A stretch of DNA of 64,000 nucleotides from Enterobacter sp. JBIWA008. GTDB lineage: Bacteria; Pseudomonadota; Gammaproteobacteria; Enterobacterales; Enterobacteriaceae. Positions within the stretch are counted from its first letter, which is position 1. Every line of letters starts with the position of its first letter. A model generated the notes under the pieces. It searched no databases. It was given only the letters and a program-made list of their open reading frames with translations, and was not told the DNA's origin. The DNA is taken from the NCBI RefSeq assembly GCF_019968765.1, contig NZ_CP074149.1:3224001-3288000 (forward strand), in the 5' to 3' direction. Both the position numbers and the translations under genes were made by a program. This document shows positions 40,160 to 49,085 of the stretch, in pieces.

Positions 40160-40497
40160 ACGTCTAATACTTATGCTCTGAACCAGTGGGATGCCCTGTG
40201 TTACTACTGTGATGATGGTCTGGCAGAGCCAGATAACAACGCAGCCGAACGAGCCCTTCGTGCTGTCTGTCTTGGGAAAAAGAATTTTATCTTCTTCGGC
40301 AGCGACCACGGCGGTGAGCGCGGAGCCCTGTTGTATGGTCTTATCGGAACATGCAGGCTCAATGGCATCGTTCCGGAAGCCTACCTTCGTCATATCCTGA
40401 GCGTACTGCCGGAATGGCCCAGCAACAAAGTGGCCGAACTCCTGCCCTGGAATGTAGATCTCACCAATAAATAGCCGTCAATACGGCACTCGCTGAT
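40160..40497 (+). pseudogene. C-terminal fragment of an IS66-family TnpC with IS end
   Basis: From about 40169 the frame encodes [52 protein letters not shown] and ends LLPWNVDLTNK at 40474, the last 100 residues of an IS66-family transposase. It differs clearly from the intact copy. An IS66-like end (CACTCGCTGATCGCTTACGG) follows at 40480-40500. Confidence 0.85.
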
Positions 40498-40550
40498 CGC
40501 TTACGGTAAGTGTACATTGCTTCAACCGTCAAAGTTATGTCCTGAATTAC

Positions 40551-40715
40551 GAGCGAAGCGAGTTCCGTCAAGCGAAGCGAAGACGGACAGTGAATACGGG
40601 TTAAAAAGCAATCGAAAAACTACATTTTTCTCTATATATAAAATATAAAAATTTAAAAGTGTAGTTATGTAGTTAGACACTCACTTCGTTCGTGTCCCTC
40701 GCTCCGCTCGGAATT
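40551..40715. repeat. GCGAAGC mini-hairpin cluster 1
   Basis: GCGAAGC occurs at 40553-40559 and 40572-40578, the second inside a hairpin (CCGTC...GACGG, 40565-40586). An inverted copy of the first block, CTCGCTCCGCTCGGAATT, lies at 40698-40715. The whole gap 40498-40910 has no gene; the part between is very AT-rich. Confidence 0.6.
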
Positions 40716-40910
40716 TTGAAGTAATGTATGAAACTATCAGCAAAGCAACTATAGTTGAACTATCATGCATCTGACCGAAGCATAAAGTTAACCAGCTACA
40801 AATCATGCCTTAAAACGCTCTGAGCGAGGTTTTAAGCAATTTTAATGATATGGGTAATGCGATTGCATACCCTGGAAATAAAAACGCCCTACGGGCTTCC
40901 TGTGCGATAT

Positions 40911-41633
40911 TTACGAATTTAGTGCTTTACGACTCAATTTCGATGTTGAGTACATGCGTGTTCCCTTCCCTGTTTGCGCTTTACCGCGTTCTTTTGCCAG
41001 GTAAGAAAGCCAGAATACCGGACCTTCGAGTGATGAAGGATCGTCACGATGAATGACGTAGTGATCTGGATAGTCTTTAGTGGCTTTAGACAAGTTTACC
41101 AGCGTTGCTTTACCACCTGTCAGTTTCATCCAGATTTCCGTAATAATACCAGCGATCCCTCTTTCTGGCGTTCCAAACCATCTTACCGAACGATGTGGAA
41201 GTGCAATCCAGCAATGGTAATGGGGTTGTGAAGCCTTTTCCTGTTCGCAAACCCAACCGTAAGCAAAATCGATGATAGGTTCTGATAAACCGTTGTTTCC
41301 AGACTCCAGGCGGTCACGTAATCGTTTGAACAGGTTGCGTATGTATTTGTTACCTGCTTCAACAGAAGTGAACTCAGGGAGGTGGAGATCAAAACGGGTC
41401 AGGAACACTCGACTGTAGAGCTTCAGGATTGCATTTAGTTCGTTGATTGTTGACATAAGTATGTCATGACGAACACCAGAGCCGATTCTTGTGTTAATCC
41501 GGTATTCATGACCATCATGAACAAAGGAGTCGCCATTAATGGTTTTGTAGCGACCGTGTTCATGGTAGACGGTACGAAAACTTGCTGTCGATAAAATCGA
41601 CGATTCGAACAGGGTTTGTGATTGTTGCATCAT
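40911..41633 (-). CDS. YagK/YfjJ-type (inovirus Gp2-like) protein
   Basis: The 240-residue protein contains HYHCWIALPHRSVRWFG and EIWMKLTGGKATLVN, characteristic of the YagK/YfjJ C-terminal domain / inovirus Gp2 family, found in satellite and P4-like elements. The HxH-type HYHCW motif resembles rolling-circle HUH enzymes, so a role in element replication is likely but not shown. Nearby GCGAAGC hairpins could be its targets. It is monocistronic and stands between IS scars and the CBASS operon. Confidence 0.75.
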   Translation of the reverse strand: MMQQSQTLFESSILSTASFRTVYHEHGRYKTINGDSFVHDGHEYRINTRIGSGVRHDILMSTINELNAILKLYSRVFLTRFDLHLPEFTSVEAGNKYIRNLFKRLRDRLESGNNGLSEPIIDFAYGWVCEQEKASQPHYHCWIALPHRSVRWFGTPERGIAGIITEIWMKLTGGKATLVNLSKATKDYPDHYVIHRDDPSSLEGPVFWLSYLAKERGKAQTGKGTRMYSTSKLSRKALNS

Positions 41634-41639
41634 TGTTAA

Positions 41640-42600
41640 ATTAACCTTTTTTGTACTCAGAAAGAGATCACACCTCCCACATAGTTACTACCTAAAACCA
41701 CGGTAAAACGAGGGCATTTGCGATAGCGCAAAGCCGCCTTGTAGCTGACGTTGGGGATGTTTTCGAGGAGAGGAATACTACGGAACAAAGTCTACGAATA
41801 TATTTATCAAATATTTAATCATATCAGCACATACGCAACATAACAACAATTATCGCCTGTCAATGAAAGGGGAATGATGATTGTGTGGATTGGTCGTAGC
41901 ATTGGGGGGTAATTTAAAAGGATTATCTGATGCCTTTATATTTGGTTGAAAGCATAAGTATTAGAGGTCAACTAGTTTTGCACTGTTGGTAACAACCAGC
42001 ATCTTCAGTTTTGATCAATCTACAGACATTTACTCTAGTCGCAACTGGTACAAAGCAAACCTCCATGCATTTACCTGTAAGCAGTGCCTGTTTGCCTTGT
42101 GGGGCCATAATGGATTCACCCTCATAAGAAGTGACCAACTTGAAAGACCTCAGATACAACTCAACACGTCGATGTCTGGATTCGTCTCTCTCACTGATGG
42201 CCTAAGTTCGAAAGTTTAGTTGGAACAAAATGGATAGGTTCTTTGACGAGTGGCGGAGAAAAATCGCTTTCAATTCAGGAAGATTTTTCTGACAAACATA
42301 CTCTTTGAAGAATGTCAAGGTCTCCTATGTAATGATTCCACTCAATTTTCATCCGGTCTAGTGTCCTCAAAACTCGTTTTTAATCGGCACGAAAAAAATT
42401 TATTTTGCATTGACAACAAGCTCAGGTCTTACCAGATAGGCTCCGGCGCATAATGAAAAAAATGCACTAATGGGTAAGCTAAATTTCAAGCCTTGATCTG
42501 TTTTTTTTCCTTACTATGATAGTCGCTATACCGACACAAAACACAACATGTGCGCATTGGCGAGAAATTTAAACACACTATCTTGGACACAAGGTAAGGA
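41640..42600. other. Gene-poor AT-rich stretch before CBASS
   Basis: No convincing gene is seen on either strand across about 960 bp. A small hairpin (TTGCG/CGCAA, near 41717-41730) and the right copy of the 31-bp inverted repeat lie here. The CBASS promoter should be near the right end; I cannot pick a clear -35/-10 pair. Confidence 0.5.
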
Positions 42601-42608
42601 GACCCCAC

Positions 42609-43889
42609 GTGAGTAATGGTAATTTGGCTTTAAATATCAGTAAAGAAAAAAGGCAATATGTTGGCGATTTTCTGGATTGCATTGTTGATTGTTTAGATCT
42701 GACCGAAACACAACACAAGCATATTAAAAGTGCCTACCACTCCGTGGGCAAATTCCTTTCTGAAGGTGACAACCCTATTCTTAAAGGAGCCATGATTTAT
42801 TCACAGGGAAGCGTCCGTCTTAACACAACGGTTAAGCCCAAAGGTAGTGAACAGTATGATGTGGATCTGCTTTGCTATTTGCCAAATGCCAGCCATATTA
42901 CCGGTTGGGCGCAGGTGCTGGACGCTGTCCGTGATCGCCTGAGCAGTCATGAGACGTACCGCAAAATGCTCCACCCGCTCCCAAGAGGCTATCGCATCAT
43001 GTATGCAGGGGACTATCATCTGGACATTACTCCCGGGATTGATTGGAGTACTAATCCAACGGAGGAAAACCACCCTCTTCTTGTGCCAGACACGCGCCTA
43101 AGGGGCTGGAAAGAGTCTAACCCAGCAGGTTACGCGACGTGGTTTGACAATATCACTGAAAAACTTCCTACGTTTTTAACGCGTATGGTCGCCTGCGAAA
43201 ACTTGGCTAAATCTGCGTCAGTAAGACCATTGCCAAATCACACCCATAAGAAGCTTCTGAACCGCATTGTACAGATTTTTAAGCGTCATCGCGATGTCTG
43301 GGCTGCAAGCCAAGGGAAAGATTATATTGAATTCAAACCAATCTCAGCAATTATTACAACTCTTTCTGCACACGCATATAACCATATCTGCGATCAGAAA
43401 ACGACTTACGATACAGACTTCGACGTAATACTCGATGTACTTTACTTGATGCCGAAGTTTATTGTAGGCAGCTTCGGTAACTACCACGTCTCCAACCCGA
43501 GTATGCCAGCAGAGAATTTTGCTGAAAAATGGAACAACCCGGAAAGTGGAAAAGGCGAAAGGCTCAAAAAACACTTTGACTTGTGGCATAAGGCTGCGAT
43601 TGAAAGCATCAATGAGATTGCAGCCTCGGAGGGCGAAGATGAATTACTCGAAAACTTAAGTAAGTATTTTGGGGAACGACCAGTTAAAGCTGTGCGTGAA
43701 GCAATGCTTGAGAATATCAATGCCGCACGAAGCCAAAATAATTTGAACGTCCTTCCCTTCACCGGAGCGCTATCAGCAGGAGCTGTAACTGGAACTGCCT
43801 CAGCCCGATCGGTACCATCTAATACCTTTTATGGTGGAGAAGCAACATCATCCGTTGTGGTGCAAAAGAATACTTTCTTTGGGGATTGA
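42609..43889 (+). CDS. CBASS CD-NTase (cGAS/DncV-like nucleotidyltransferase)
   Basis: The gene starts with GTG at 42609 after AAGGAG at 42595-42600. The 426-residue enzyme has the nucleotidyltransferase motif GS (67-68), catalytic D84 and D86 (YDVD) and the third Asp D139 (YHLDITP). On phage infection such enzymes make cyclic oligonucleotides that switch on the effector. Clade and product cannot be fixed here; the SAVED effector suggests a cyclic tri- or dinucleotide. The C-terminus holds two copies of NTF(Y/F)G, a possible target of the E2 protein next door. First gene of a three-gene operon. Confidence 0.92.
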   Translation: MSNGNLALNISKEKRQYVGDFLDCIVDCLDLTETQHKHIKSAYHSVGKFLSEGDNPILKGAMIYSQGSVRLNTTVKPKGSEQYDVDLLCYLPNASHITGWAQVLDAVRDRLSSHETYRKMLHPLPRGYRIMYAGDYHLDITPGIDWSTNPTEENHPLLVPDTRLRGWKESNPAGYATWFDNITEKLPTFLTRMVACENLAKSASVRPLPNHTHKKLLNRIVQIFKRHRDVWAASQGKDYIEFKPISAIITTLSAHAYNHICDQKTTYDTDFDVILDVLYLMPKFIVGSFGNYHVSNPSMPAENFAEKWNNPESGKGERLKKHFDLWHKAAIESINEIAASEGEDELLENLSKYFGERPVKAVREAMLENINAARSQNNLNVLPFTGALSAGAVTGTASARSVPSNTFYGGEATSSVVVQKNTFFGD

Positions 43890-43895
43890 TATTAG

Positions 43896-44423
43896 ATGAA
43901 CGTATTCAGACCTCATCGGCGACTAACTCTAGCTGAACAATACCATGGGCTTCGTGCCCACTTCCCTGATGGTAAATGCACAATCACGGGAAAAAACAAG
44001 AAGCTAGTCTGGGAGGGCATGCTTAAGCCAGTCCCATTTAGTCGTGGGTATAAAATTCGGCTGGAATATGCCCCTCCTTCCGCTCCACGTTGCTTTGTGG
44101 TTTCTCCAGATTTGAAAAAATTATCTGATGGTAAGAAGATCCCTCACACTTATGCTTCGTTAGCATCGTCGAAAATAACACAGCTATGTCTGTATTTACC
44201 AAGAGAAAGACACCCAGATAAACATGCCGAATGGGTGCCACAGTACCAATTGAGTGAAACAATACTTCCCTGGGCTTCACTTTGGCTGTTTTACTTTGAA
44301 CAGTGGTTGCATTCTGGCATATGGGAGGGGGGAGGCGCACATCCAAATGACGATGACGATGGCATTTATTATGAAAAAATCCCGCGCCAGGGGACTTACT
44401 CGCAAGACAGAAGAAAGCCGTAA
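43896..44423 (+). CDS. CBASS E2-like protein (type II-short)
   Basis: The 175-residue protein lies 6 bp after the CD-NTase gene. It has the bacterial E2 pattern of short type II CBASS: IPHTY (H84), a cysteine before LYLP (C98, ITQLCLYLP) as likely catalytic residue, and a late W...FEQWLHSGIWEGGGAH motif (126-149). No E1 or deconjugase gene is present. The family is thought to form a thioester with the CD-NTase C-terminus and regulate its activity. Confidence 0.82.
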   Translation: MNVFRPHRRLTLAEQYHGLRAHFPDGKCTITGKNKKLVWEGMLKPVPFSRGYKIRLEYAPPSAPRCFVVSPDLKKLSDGKKIPHTYASLASSKITQLCLYLPRERHPDKHAEWVPQYQLSETILPWASLWLFYFEQWLHSGIWEGGGAHPNDDDDGIYYEKIPRQGTYSQDRRKP

Positions 44424-44462
44424 TTTAGATTAACGCACTATCACATGATCATAGGAACTAAC

Positions 44463-45554
44463 ATGAGTGAATACTGGAAACATCAGTTTTCCAAAATTAT
44501 CGACTATATGACCCGTCAAAAGCGCCCGGGTGTATTGATGATGGTAACAGGGGCGACTCTTGCGGCAGGCCCGAAGTTGTTGAGCTTTGTGTTTAAGGGC
44601 ACTTTTCACGGAGAGTCACTTTCTATCAGCACCGCTGAAGGCAATGTGGTAAGTGACTATATAGTACCAATCATAGGTGGGATACTCGTTCTTGCTGGTC
44701 TAGTTTTTTTATCTATCGGTGAATATCAGTCTATCAAGCAAAACTCTCGCAAACGTATCTTACTAATTACTGGTAATGGTCTAAGGACAACGACAGGTAC
44801 TGGTCTGGATAAAGTTGTCCGAACAGTATTGAAAGGTTTGATTCAGCCACGGGACATTGACATTACCCAACGCATCCGAGACGGGGTTGTTATCGAGCCT
44901 GAATCAACTTTCAATCGACAGATATTGCCCGAAAAGGACATCATTACTCAAATTTTATGTAAAGGTGAACCAGATCTTACGCAGGTTGCTTATGGTGGTT
45001 TTCTCCCCGTGCCATTTACCTTCTTCCTCGGAAATGTTCTGGATGATAAAGGGGATGTCACCGTATTCGACTGGGACCGCAAAGATGAGAAATGGAAGCA
45101 TATCTCTTCAAATAATATTGATGATGGTGAAAGCTTTGTACATGAAACCATCATCGAATCGACTTCGGACCAGATAGTGCTGGTTGTTTCTTGCTCCTAC
45201 AGGGTGAACATCGAGCAAGTAACCAGAAGTTTTGCCGGTCAGGGCATTGAGCACATTTATCTTGAAACTAACAGGTTCGATAATCACTGGTCGCTGGCAA
45301 AGCAACGACGTCTCTCACTGGAGTTTGCAGAAAAAATTAAAACTCTGTCCATGCAGGGTATCCGTACTGTACATCTGATCCTATCGGCGCAAAGTAGCAT
45401 CGTCCTCAATTTTGGCCGACGTTATGACAATAGAAATATGGCCGATGTGATTGTTTATCAATATGAACAGTCAAATATTAACCCATATCCTTGGGGTGTA
45501 TATGGTTTGTCACACCGATATGAAAATAGTGGGATTGTTATGCGGCCTGATTGA
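44463..45554 (+). CDS. CBASS effector, 2TM-SAVED protein
   Basis: The ATG at 44463 follows AGGAA, giving 363 residues. Two membrane helices (about 20-45 and 65-87) precede a SAVED domain (about 100-363) with LVVSCSYRVN and the late VHLILSAQSSIVLNFGRRYD stretch. SAVED binds the cyclic nucleotide made by the CD-NTase; the membrane part then disrupts the inner membrane and kills the infected cell. An ATG at 44445 is an alternative start. Last gene of the CBASS operon. Confidence 0.87.
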   Translation: MSEYWKHQFSKIIDYMTRQKRPGVLMMVTGATLAAGPKLLSFVFKGTFHGESLSISTAEGNVVSDYIVPIIGGILVLAGLVFLSIGEYQSIKQNSRKRILLITGNGLRTTTGTGLDKVVRTVLKGLIQPRDIDITQRIRDGVVIEPESTFNRQILPEKDIITQILCKGEPDLTQVAYGGFLPVPFTFFLGNVLDDKGDVTVFDWDRKDEKWKHISSNNIDDGESFVHETIIESTSDQIVLVVSCSYRVNIEQVTRSFAGQGIEHIYLETNRFDNHWSLAKQRRLSLEFAEKIKTLSMQGIRTVHLILSAQSSIVLNFGRRYDNRNMADVIVYQYEQSNINPYPWGVYGLSHRYENSGIVMRPD

Positions 45555-45664
45555 AAAGCCAAGTTGCTGATTATTATCTCGCTAAGGTTTGTTTACTGAT
45601 TATTGTCAGTATGCGGTCAACCCGACCCATCATCATGACGCGTGGCATGCCACGCATCCATCTT

Positions 45665-46213
45665 TCAGCCGACGATCTGCCCTTCAGTCATCAACGCAAA
45701 CAATTCAGCCTGAAATTTCGCGTCATCCAGAGCATTGTGGCTAGGTTGGCTGACGGGATGAAATCTCTCGGCCATGCGTGAAGATTTGGTTTCAGCCCAA
45801 GAACATCCCGTTAGCCCCATATAATATGCTTTGATATCAATCGCAGTAAATCCGAATGGATTGTAGCCAATATACTTATGGAAATAATAATTGATAAAGG
45901 ACCAGTCAAAAGGAGCATTAAGTCCAACGAAAATTACCTTCATCCCCGGTTGTTTTATCGTATTGAGCCATTCAGAAAGGTGTTCCATTGCTTGGATGGG
46001 AGGAAGTCCATTCTGCTGAAGTGCTTCCAAGCTCAACCCTGTTACTGCAAGTGCTTCAGCATCGTGATGGAGACTGTCAGGTTGCAATTCCACATAAACA
46101 GATTCTGTCGGGTTATGTACGAGACAAGCACCAACGGAAAGGAGACTAAACTCACCAGGGATCGGACCTGAAGTTTCTACATCAACTGAAATATAAATCT
46201 CATCATTTATCAT
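45665..46213 (-). CDS. DEDDh 3'-5' exonuclease (DnaQ/RNase T-like)
   Basis: The 182-residue protein shows the four acidic residues and histidine of DEDDh exonucleases: SVDVETSGP (D11, E13), LNAPFDWSF (about D104) and SHNALDDAKFQ (H158, D163 approx.). It lacks other domains. It could act on RNA or DNA. It is convergent with the CBASS operon, with 110 bp between stops, so it may be an accessory of the defence locus or an independent gene. Confidence 0.82.
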   Translation of the reverse strand: MINDEIYISVDVETSGPIPGEFSLLSVGACLVHNPTESVYVELQPDSLHHDAEALAVTGLSLEALQQNGLPPIQAMEHLSEWLNTIKQPGMKVIFVGLNAPFDWSFINYYFHKYIGYNPFGFTAIDIKAYYMGLTGCSWAETKSSRMAERFHPVSQPSHNALDDAKFQAELFALMTEGQIVG

Positions 46214-46382
46214 ACAATTATCATCATCTCATCAGAACAGTAAGCAGTTCGGGAGTATAACCATGTATTATTGATTAAAAAGTGACATACCACTTTACAG
46301 TTTCAAACTAATACAATGAGTGATTATTCAGTTCAAAACCTCTTACTTGACAAAATCTTGGAATCTTTATTAAACCCGACGA

Positions 46383-46640
46383 GTCGCGAAGCGACGAAGT
46401 TTCGCGAGGCGAAGCCGAAGTGATACATAACATCGATTGAAATTAATCGCAAGATTATCACTTGTTCGTTTCACCCACTGCACCATACTTTGTCGCTTCG
46501 CGACTTAAAGTGGTTGTTTGGTGTTGTTAACAAATTTGATCAGATTGATACCTATCATCCGTTCGCTACGCTCACGTCTGAACTCGCTTCGCTCGAAACC
46601 TTTCAGAATTATTGCTTAGGTATGATTTCAACGAGGCGCA
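46383..46640. repeat. GCGAAGC mini-hairpin cluster 2
   Basis: In the gene-free stretch 46214-46878, GTCGCGAAGCGAC (46383-46395) is a perfect palindromic hairpin with GAA loop, and its exact reverse complement occurs at 46492-46504. GGCGAAGCC lies at 46408-46416, GCTTCGC at 46586-46592 and a variant GGCGCAGCC near 46635. The rest is very AT-rich and shows no gene. Confidence 0.65.
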
Positions 46641-46878
46641 GCCGAAGTTGCTATATATTATAGACAAAAATAAAAACCTTTAAAATCAATGGATTAGTTA
46701 ATTACATGTCTTTTTCACGTCTCTTTTATGGCGTTTCGGCGAAAATAAAAATCAATATATATCAACAAGTTAAAATAACATGTTTTTGCATGTCGCGTTT
46801 TTTGGGACATACAAAATTTGATTGTCTACGGAAGATGATAAATAATGGCATCAACAACGATTCCAAGTAGACGAAACC

Positions 46879-47478
46879 ATGAATTTACACTTTACAATCT
46901 TTCCTAAAAGAATACAAAAAGAACCGTATTTCCTTCGCGAATCCACGGTAAAACTTAACCGGGTGGATAATAACCGCGTAAAATCGCAATTCATTTTTAA
47001 ACCTTCTTTCAACCATATAGCCCTCATTCTGGGCCTCGATAAAAGTGAAGTAGACCGGGTCAGAAAAATAAAACAACGGCTTCCTGATCATAAATTGATA
47101 GGTATTGCTCGCTGGATCATTGCACCTGTTGAAAGCAACCAATCTGCTTTATGTTATCTTTTCATCTGTGAAGACAATGTAGCGTACCTATCTGCACCTG
47201 AGATGGTTTTTACTACTGACACCATATCCATAGACTCAACGACCAGACGTTCCGTCTATAAAACAACTTACAATTTGACTAGCCCCGATACGAAATATGG
47301 GTATATAAACCTTCGATTTCATTCTGAATACAAATTGGTTACAAAAAGACGTGGTCCGTCAAAAATTAAAAAATTATCCGAAGGTGAACCGTCTTCTGAC
47401 TATGCATCTTTGTTGGCTGAGAATGAAGCTTTACGCAAGGAAGTAGAGCGGTTAAAAAAACAAAATAATGCCGAATAA
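46879..47478 (+). CDS. Hypothetical protein with C-terminal coiled coil
   Basis: The 199-residue protein is AT-rich in codon use and has no signal peptide or membrane segment. The last 25 residues (YASLLAENEALRKEVERLKK) form a short leucine-zipper-like coiled coil, suggesting dimerisation. I recognise no family for the N-terminal 170 residues. It lies alone between the GCGAAGC repeats and the intact yeiW copy. Confidence 0.6.
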   Translation: MNLHFTIFPKRIQKEPYFLRESTVKLNRVDNNRVKSQFIFKPSFNHIALILGLDKSEVDRVRKIKQRLPDHKLIGIARWIIAPVESNQSALCYLFICEDNVAYLSAPEMVFTTDTISIDSTTRRSVYKTTYNLTSPDTKYGYINLRFHSEYKLVTKRRGPSKIKKLSEGEPSSDYASLLAENEALRKEVERLKKQNNAE

Positions 47479-47499
47479 AATTCTAAATGGAAACTATTC

Positions 47500-47760
47500 T
47501 CAATCGAAAGGTGCTGTTTCTTCCTCTAATTGGATAAGATAAATAATTGCCTCTTCACGGTTCGTAGCACACATATCTATCGACGGTTGTAGACTGCCGC
47601 ATACTTTAGGGCGCAGGGGTGAGCCAAAGATGCCACATAAGTTATCTTCTGATAACTGAACGCATCTTACATTAGCAGGTTTACCCTGCGGCATTCCCGG
47701 AATTGGACTTGAAATTGAAGGTGCAATACAACAAGCACCGCAATCGATACGACAATTCAC
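47500..47760 (-). CDS. yeiW: Complete YeiW-like cysteine-rich protein carried by the island (copy C)
   Basis: The frame begins with GTG at 47758-47760 after AAGGA and gives 86 residues with the YeiW/UPF0153 (YkgJ-like) cysteine pattern: CRIDCGACC (3-11), RCVQL, LCGIF, RPKVC and MC. Such proteins probably bind zinc or an iron-sulfur cluster. It is complete but AT-rich and divergent from the native 5' piece ([11 protein letters not shown]), so it came with the island. It may replace the function lost when native yeiW was split. Confidence 0.82.
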   Translation of the reverse strand: MNCRIDCGACCIAPSISSPIPGMPQGKPANVRCVQLSEDNLCGIFGSPLRPKVCGSLQPSIDMCATNREEAIIYLIQLEEETAPFD

Positions 47761-47982
47761 TATAGAATCCTTGCTAATCCACCTTCAATCATTGACAGTA
47801 ACAGAATGTCCTACTGACTGGTAGCATACCATTTATATCGAAGCTTTCTAACTGAAGCAATTAACTTATAACGGATTGAAAAATAATGAAAATCATCCCG
47901 ATTTTTTAACCTATTCTTTTTCAGTGTAAAATCGCTCTTAGATGTTGCTCAGAAGCATTGCTACTTATTACATGGAGTTACT

Positions 47983-49074
47983 ATGGGAATTTATGTTAGG
48001 AAAAGCATTCGCGTTGGACTAATGAGATTTAACCTATCCAAATCAGGAGTCGGTGCATCCATTGGTATGAAAGGACTGAGGTTTGGTACTGGCCCAAGAG
48101 GAAATTACATCCACATAGGTGCTGGCGGAGTCTATTATCGTGCTTCGCTTTCACCAAACCTGGTCCCACAGAACCGAAAGAAGGTTCTGAATGTATCAGA
48201 CGAATCCCGAATAGAACATGACACTACACATGCACCTCTTGAGGAAATCGAGTCATCCCATATCTCGGAAATCGTTGATTCAAGTTCCCGAGAACTGCTT
48301 GAAGAGTTGAACAATAAACGTAAGAAGTCACAAATATGGCCCTTGGTAATGTGCCTTTCGATTGCGCTGTTACTTTACGGTTTTTCACAGGCATGGCCTG
48401 AGTGGTGCCTCGCTATAGGATTTATTGTAGGGGTAGCAATATCTGTTTTAGCTTACATGTACGATCAGCTAAGAAAGACTACTGTTCTTTTTTATGATTT
48501 TGATGATCAAATGATGGCATGTTACCAGCAACTTCATGATAGTGGAGCCAAGCTCGCAAGCTGCTCAAAAGTTTGGCATATAGAAGCTTCTGGAGCCGTT
48601 TATGATCCCAAATATCATGCCGGGGCTGGTAACTTACTACGCAGAAAAGTAACCTCTATCAGCAAATCAAAGCCTCCCTTTGTTAAAACAAATATTGAGA
48701 CGATTGCTATCAATGTCGGTCGCCAAACATTACATTTTTTTCCAGATAGAGTACTTGTTTATGACCGTGAAGGTGTAGGCGCTGTTGGTTATAACCAGCT
48801 ATTCGTTAATGTTGGTGATAGTCGATTCATTGAAAGCGAAGGTGTACCTGGAGATGCCATAGTCGTAGGCAGGACATGGAAGTATGTGAACAAGTCTGGA
48901 GGCCCAGACAGAAGATTTAAAGACAATTCAGAGCTTCCTATATGTCTGTACGAGAACCTTTCATTTACAAGTCATTCTGGACTAAATGAGTTATTACAAT
49001 TGTCTAAAACTGGCTATGGAGAGAGCTTTTCACATTCAATTGAAACACTTAGCAAAAAAGTCATTTCTGCTTAG
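47983..49074 (+). CDS. DUF4236 domain protein with two membrane segments
   Basis: The 363-residue protein opens with the DUF4236 domain (FNLSKSGVGASIGMKGLRFG, then GNYIHIGAGGVYYR, residues 1-58), then has two hydrophobic segments (about 115-160) and a C-terminal domain of about 190 residues that I do not recognise. DUF4236 occurs on mobile elements and near restriction or toxin genes, but its function is unknown. It is the last cargo gene before the native yeiW 5' piece. Confidence 0.75.
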   Translation: MGIYVRKSIRVGLMRFNLSKSGVGASIGMKGLRFGTGPRGNYIHIGAGGVYYRASLSPNLVPQNRKKVLNVSDESRIEHDTTHAPLEEIESSHISEIVDSSSRELLEELNNKRKKSQIWPLVMCLSIALLLYGFSQAWPEWCLAIGFIVGVAISVLAYMYDQLRKTTVLFYDFDDQMMACYQQLHDSGAKLASCSKVWHIEASGAVYDPKYHAGAGNLLRRKVTSISKSKPPFVKTNIETIAINVGRQTLHFFPDRVLVYDREGVGAVGYNQLFVNVGDSRFIESEGVPGDAIVVGRTWKYVNKSGGPDRRFKDNSELPICLYENLSFTSHSGLNELLQLSKTGYGESFSHSIETLSKKVISA

Positions 49075-49085
49075 CTCTATCATTT

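Larger units (their letters stand above)
40148..41981. repeat. 31-bp inverted repeat flanking the YagK/YfjJ gene
   Basis: The 31 bases at 40148-40178 (starting GCAAAACTAGTTGAC) reappear inverted at 41951-41981 with one mismatch. They enclose the 3' transposase fragment, the GCGAAGC repeats and the YagK/YfjJ gene. The left copy spans the junction between IS21-type DNA and the TnpC remnant. Confidence 0.7.

Noticed and set aside
32546..40497. A composite transposon formed by two IS66 copies
   Set aside because: The right-hand IS66 sequences are only fragments, differ from the intact copy, and the intact copy has its own 8-bp target duplication, so it moved alone.
40551..40715. A CRISPR array
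   Set aside because: The GCGAAGC units are short, irregularly spaced and in both orientations, without spacers of even length; no cas genes.
41986..42453. Two short frames before the CBASS operon
   Set aside because: No ribosome sites, no family match, and low-complexity AT-rich translation.
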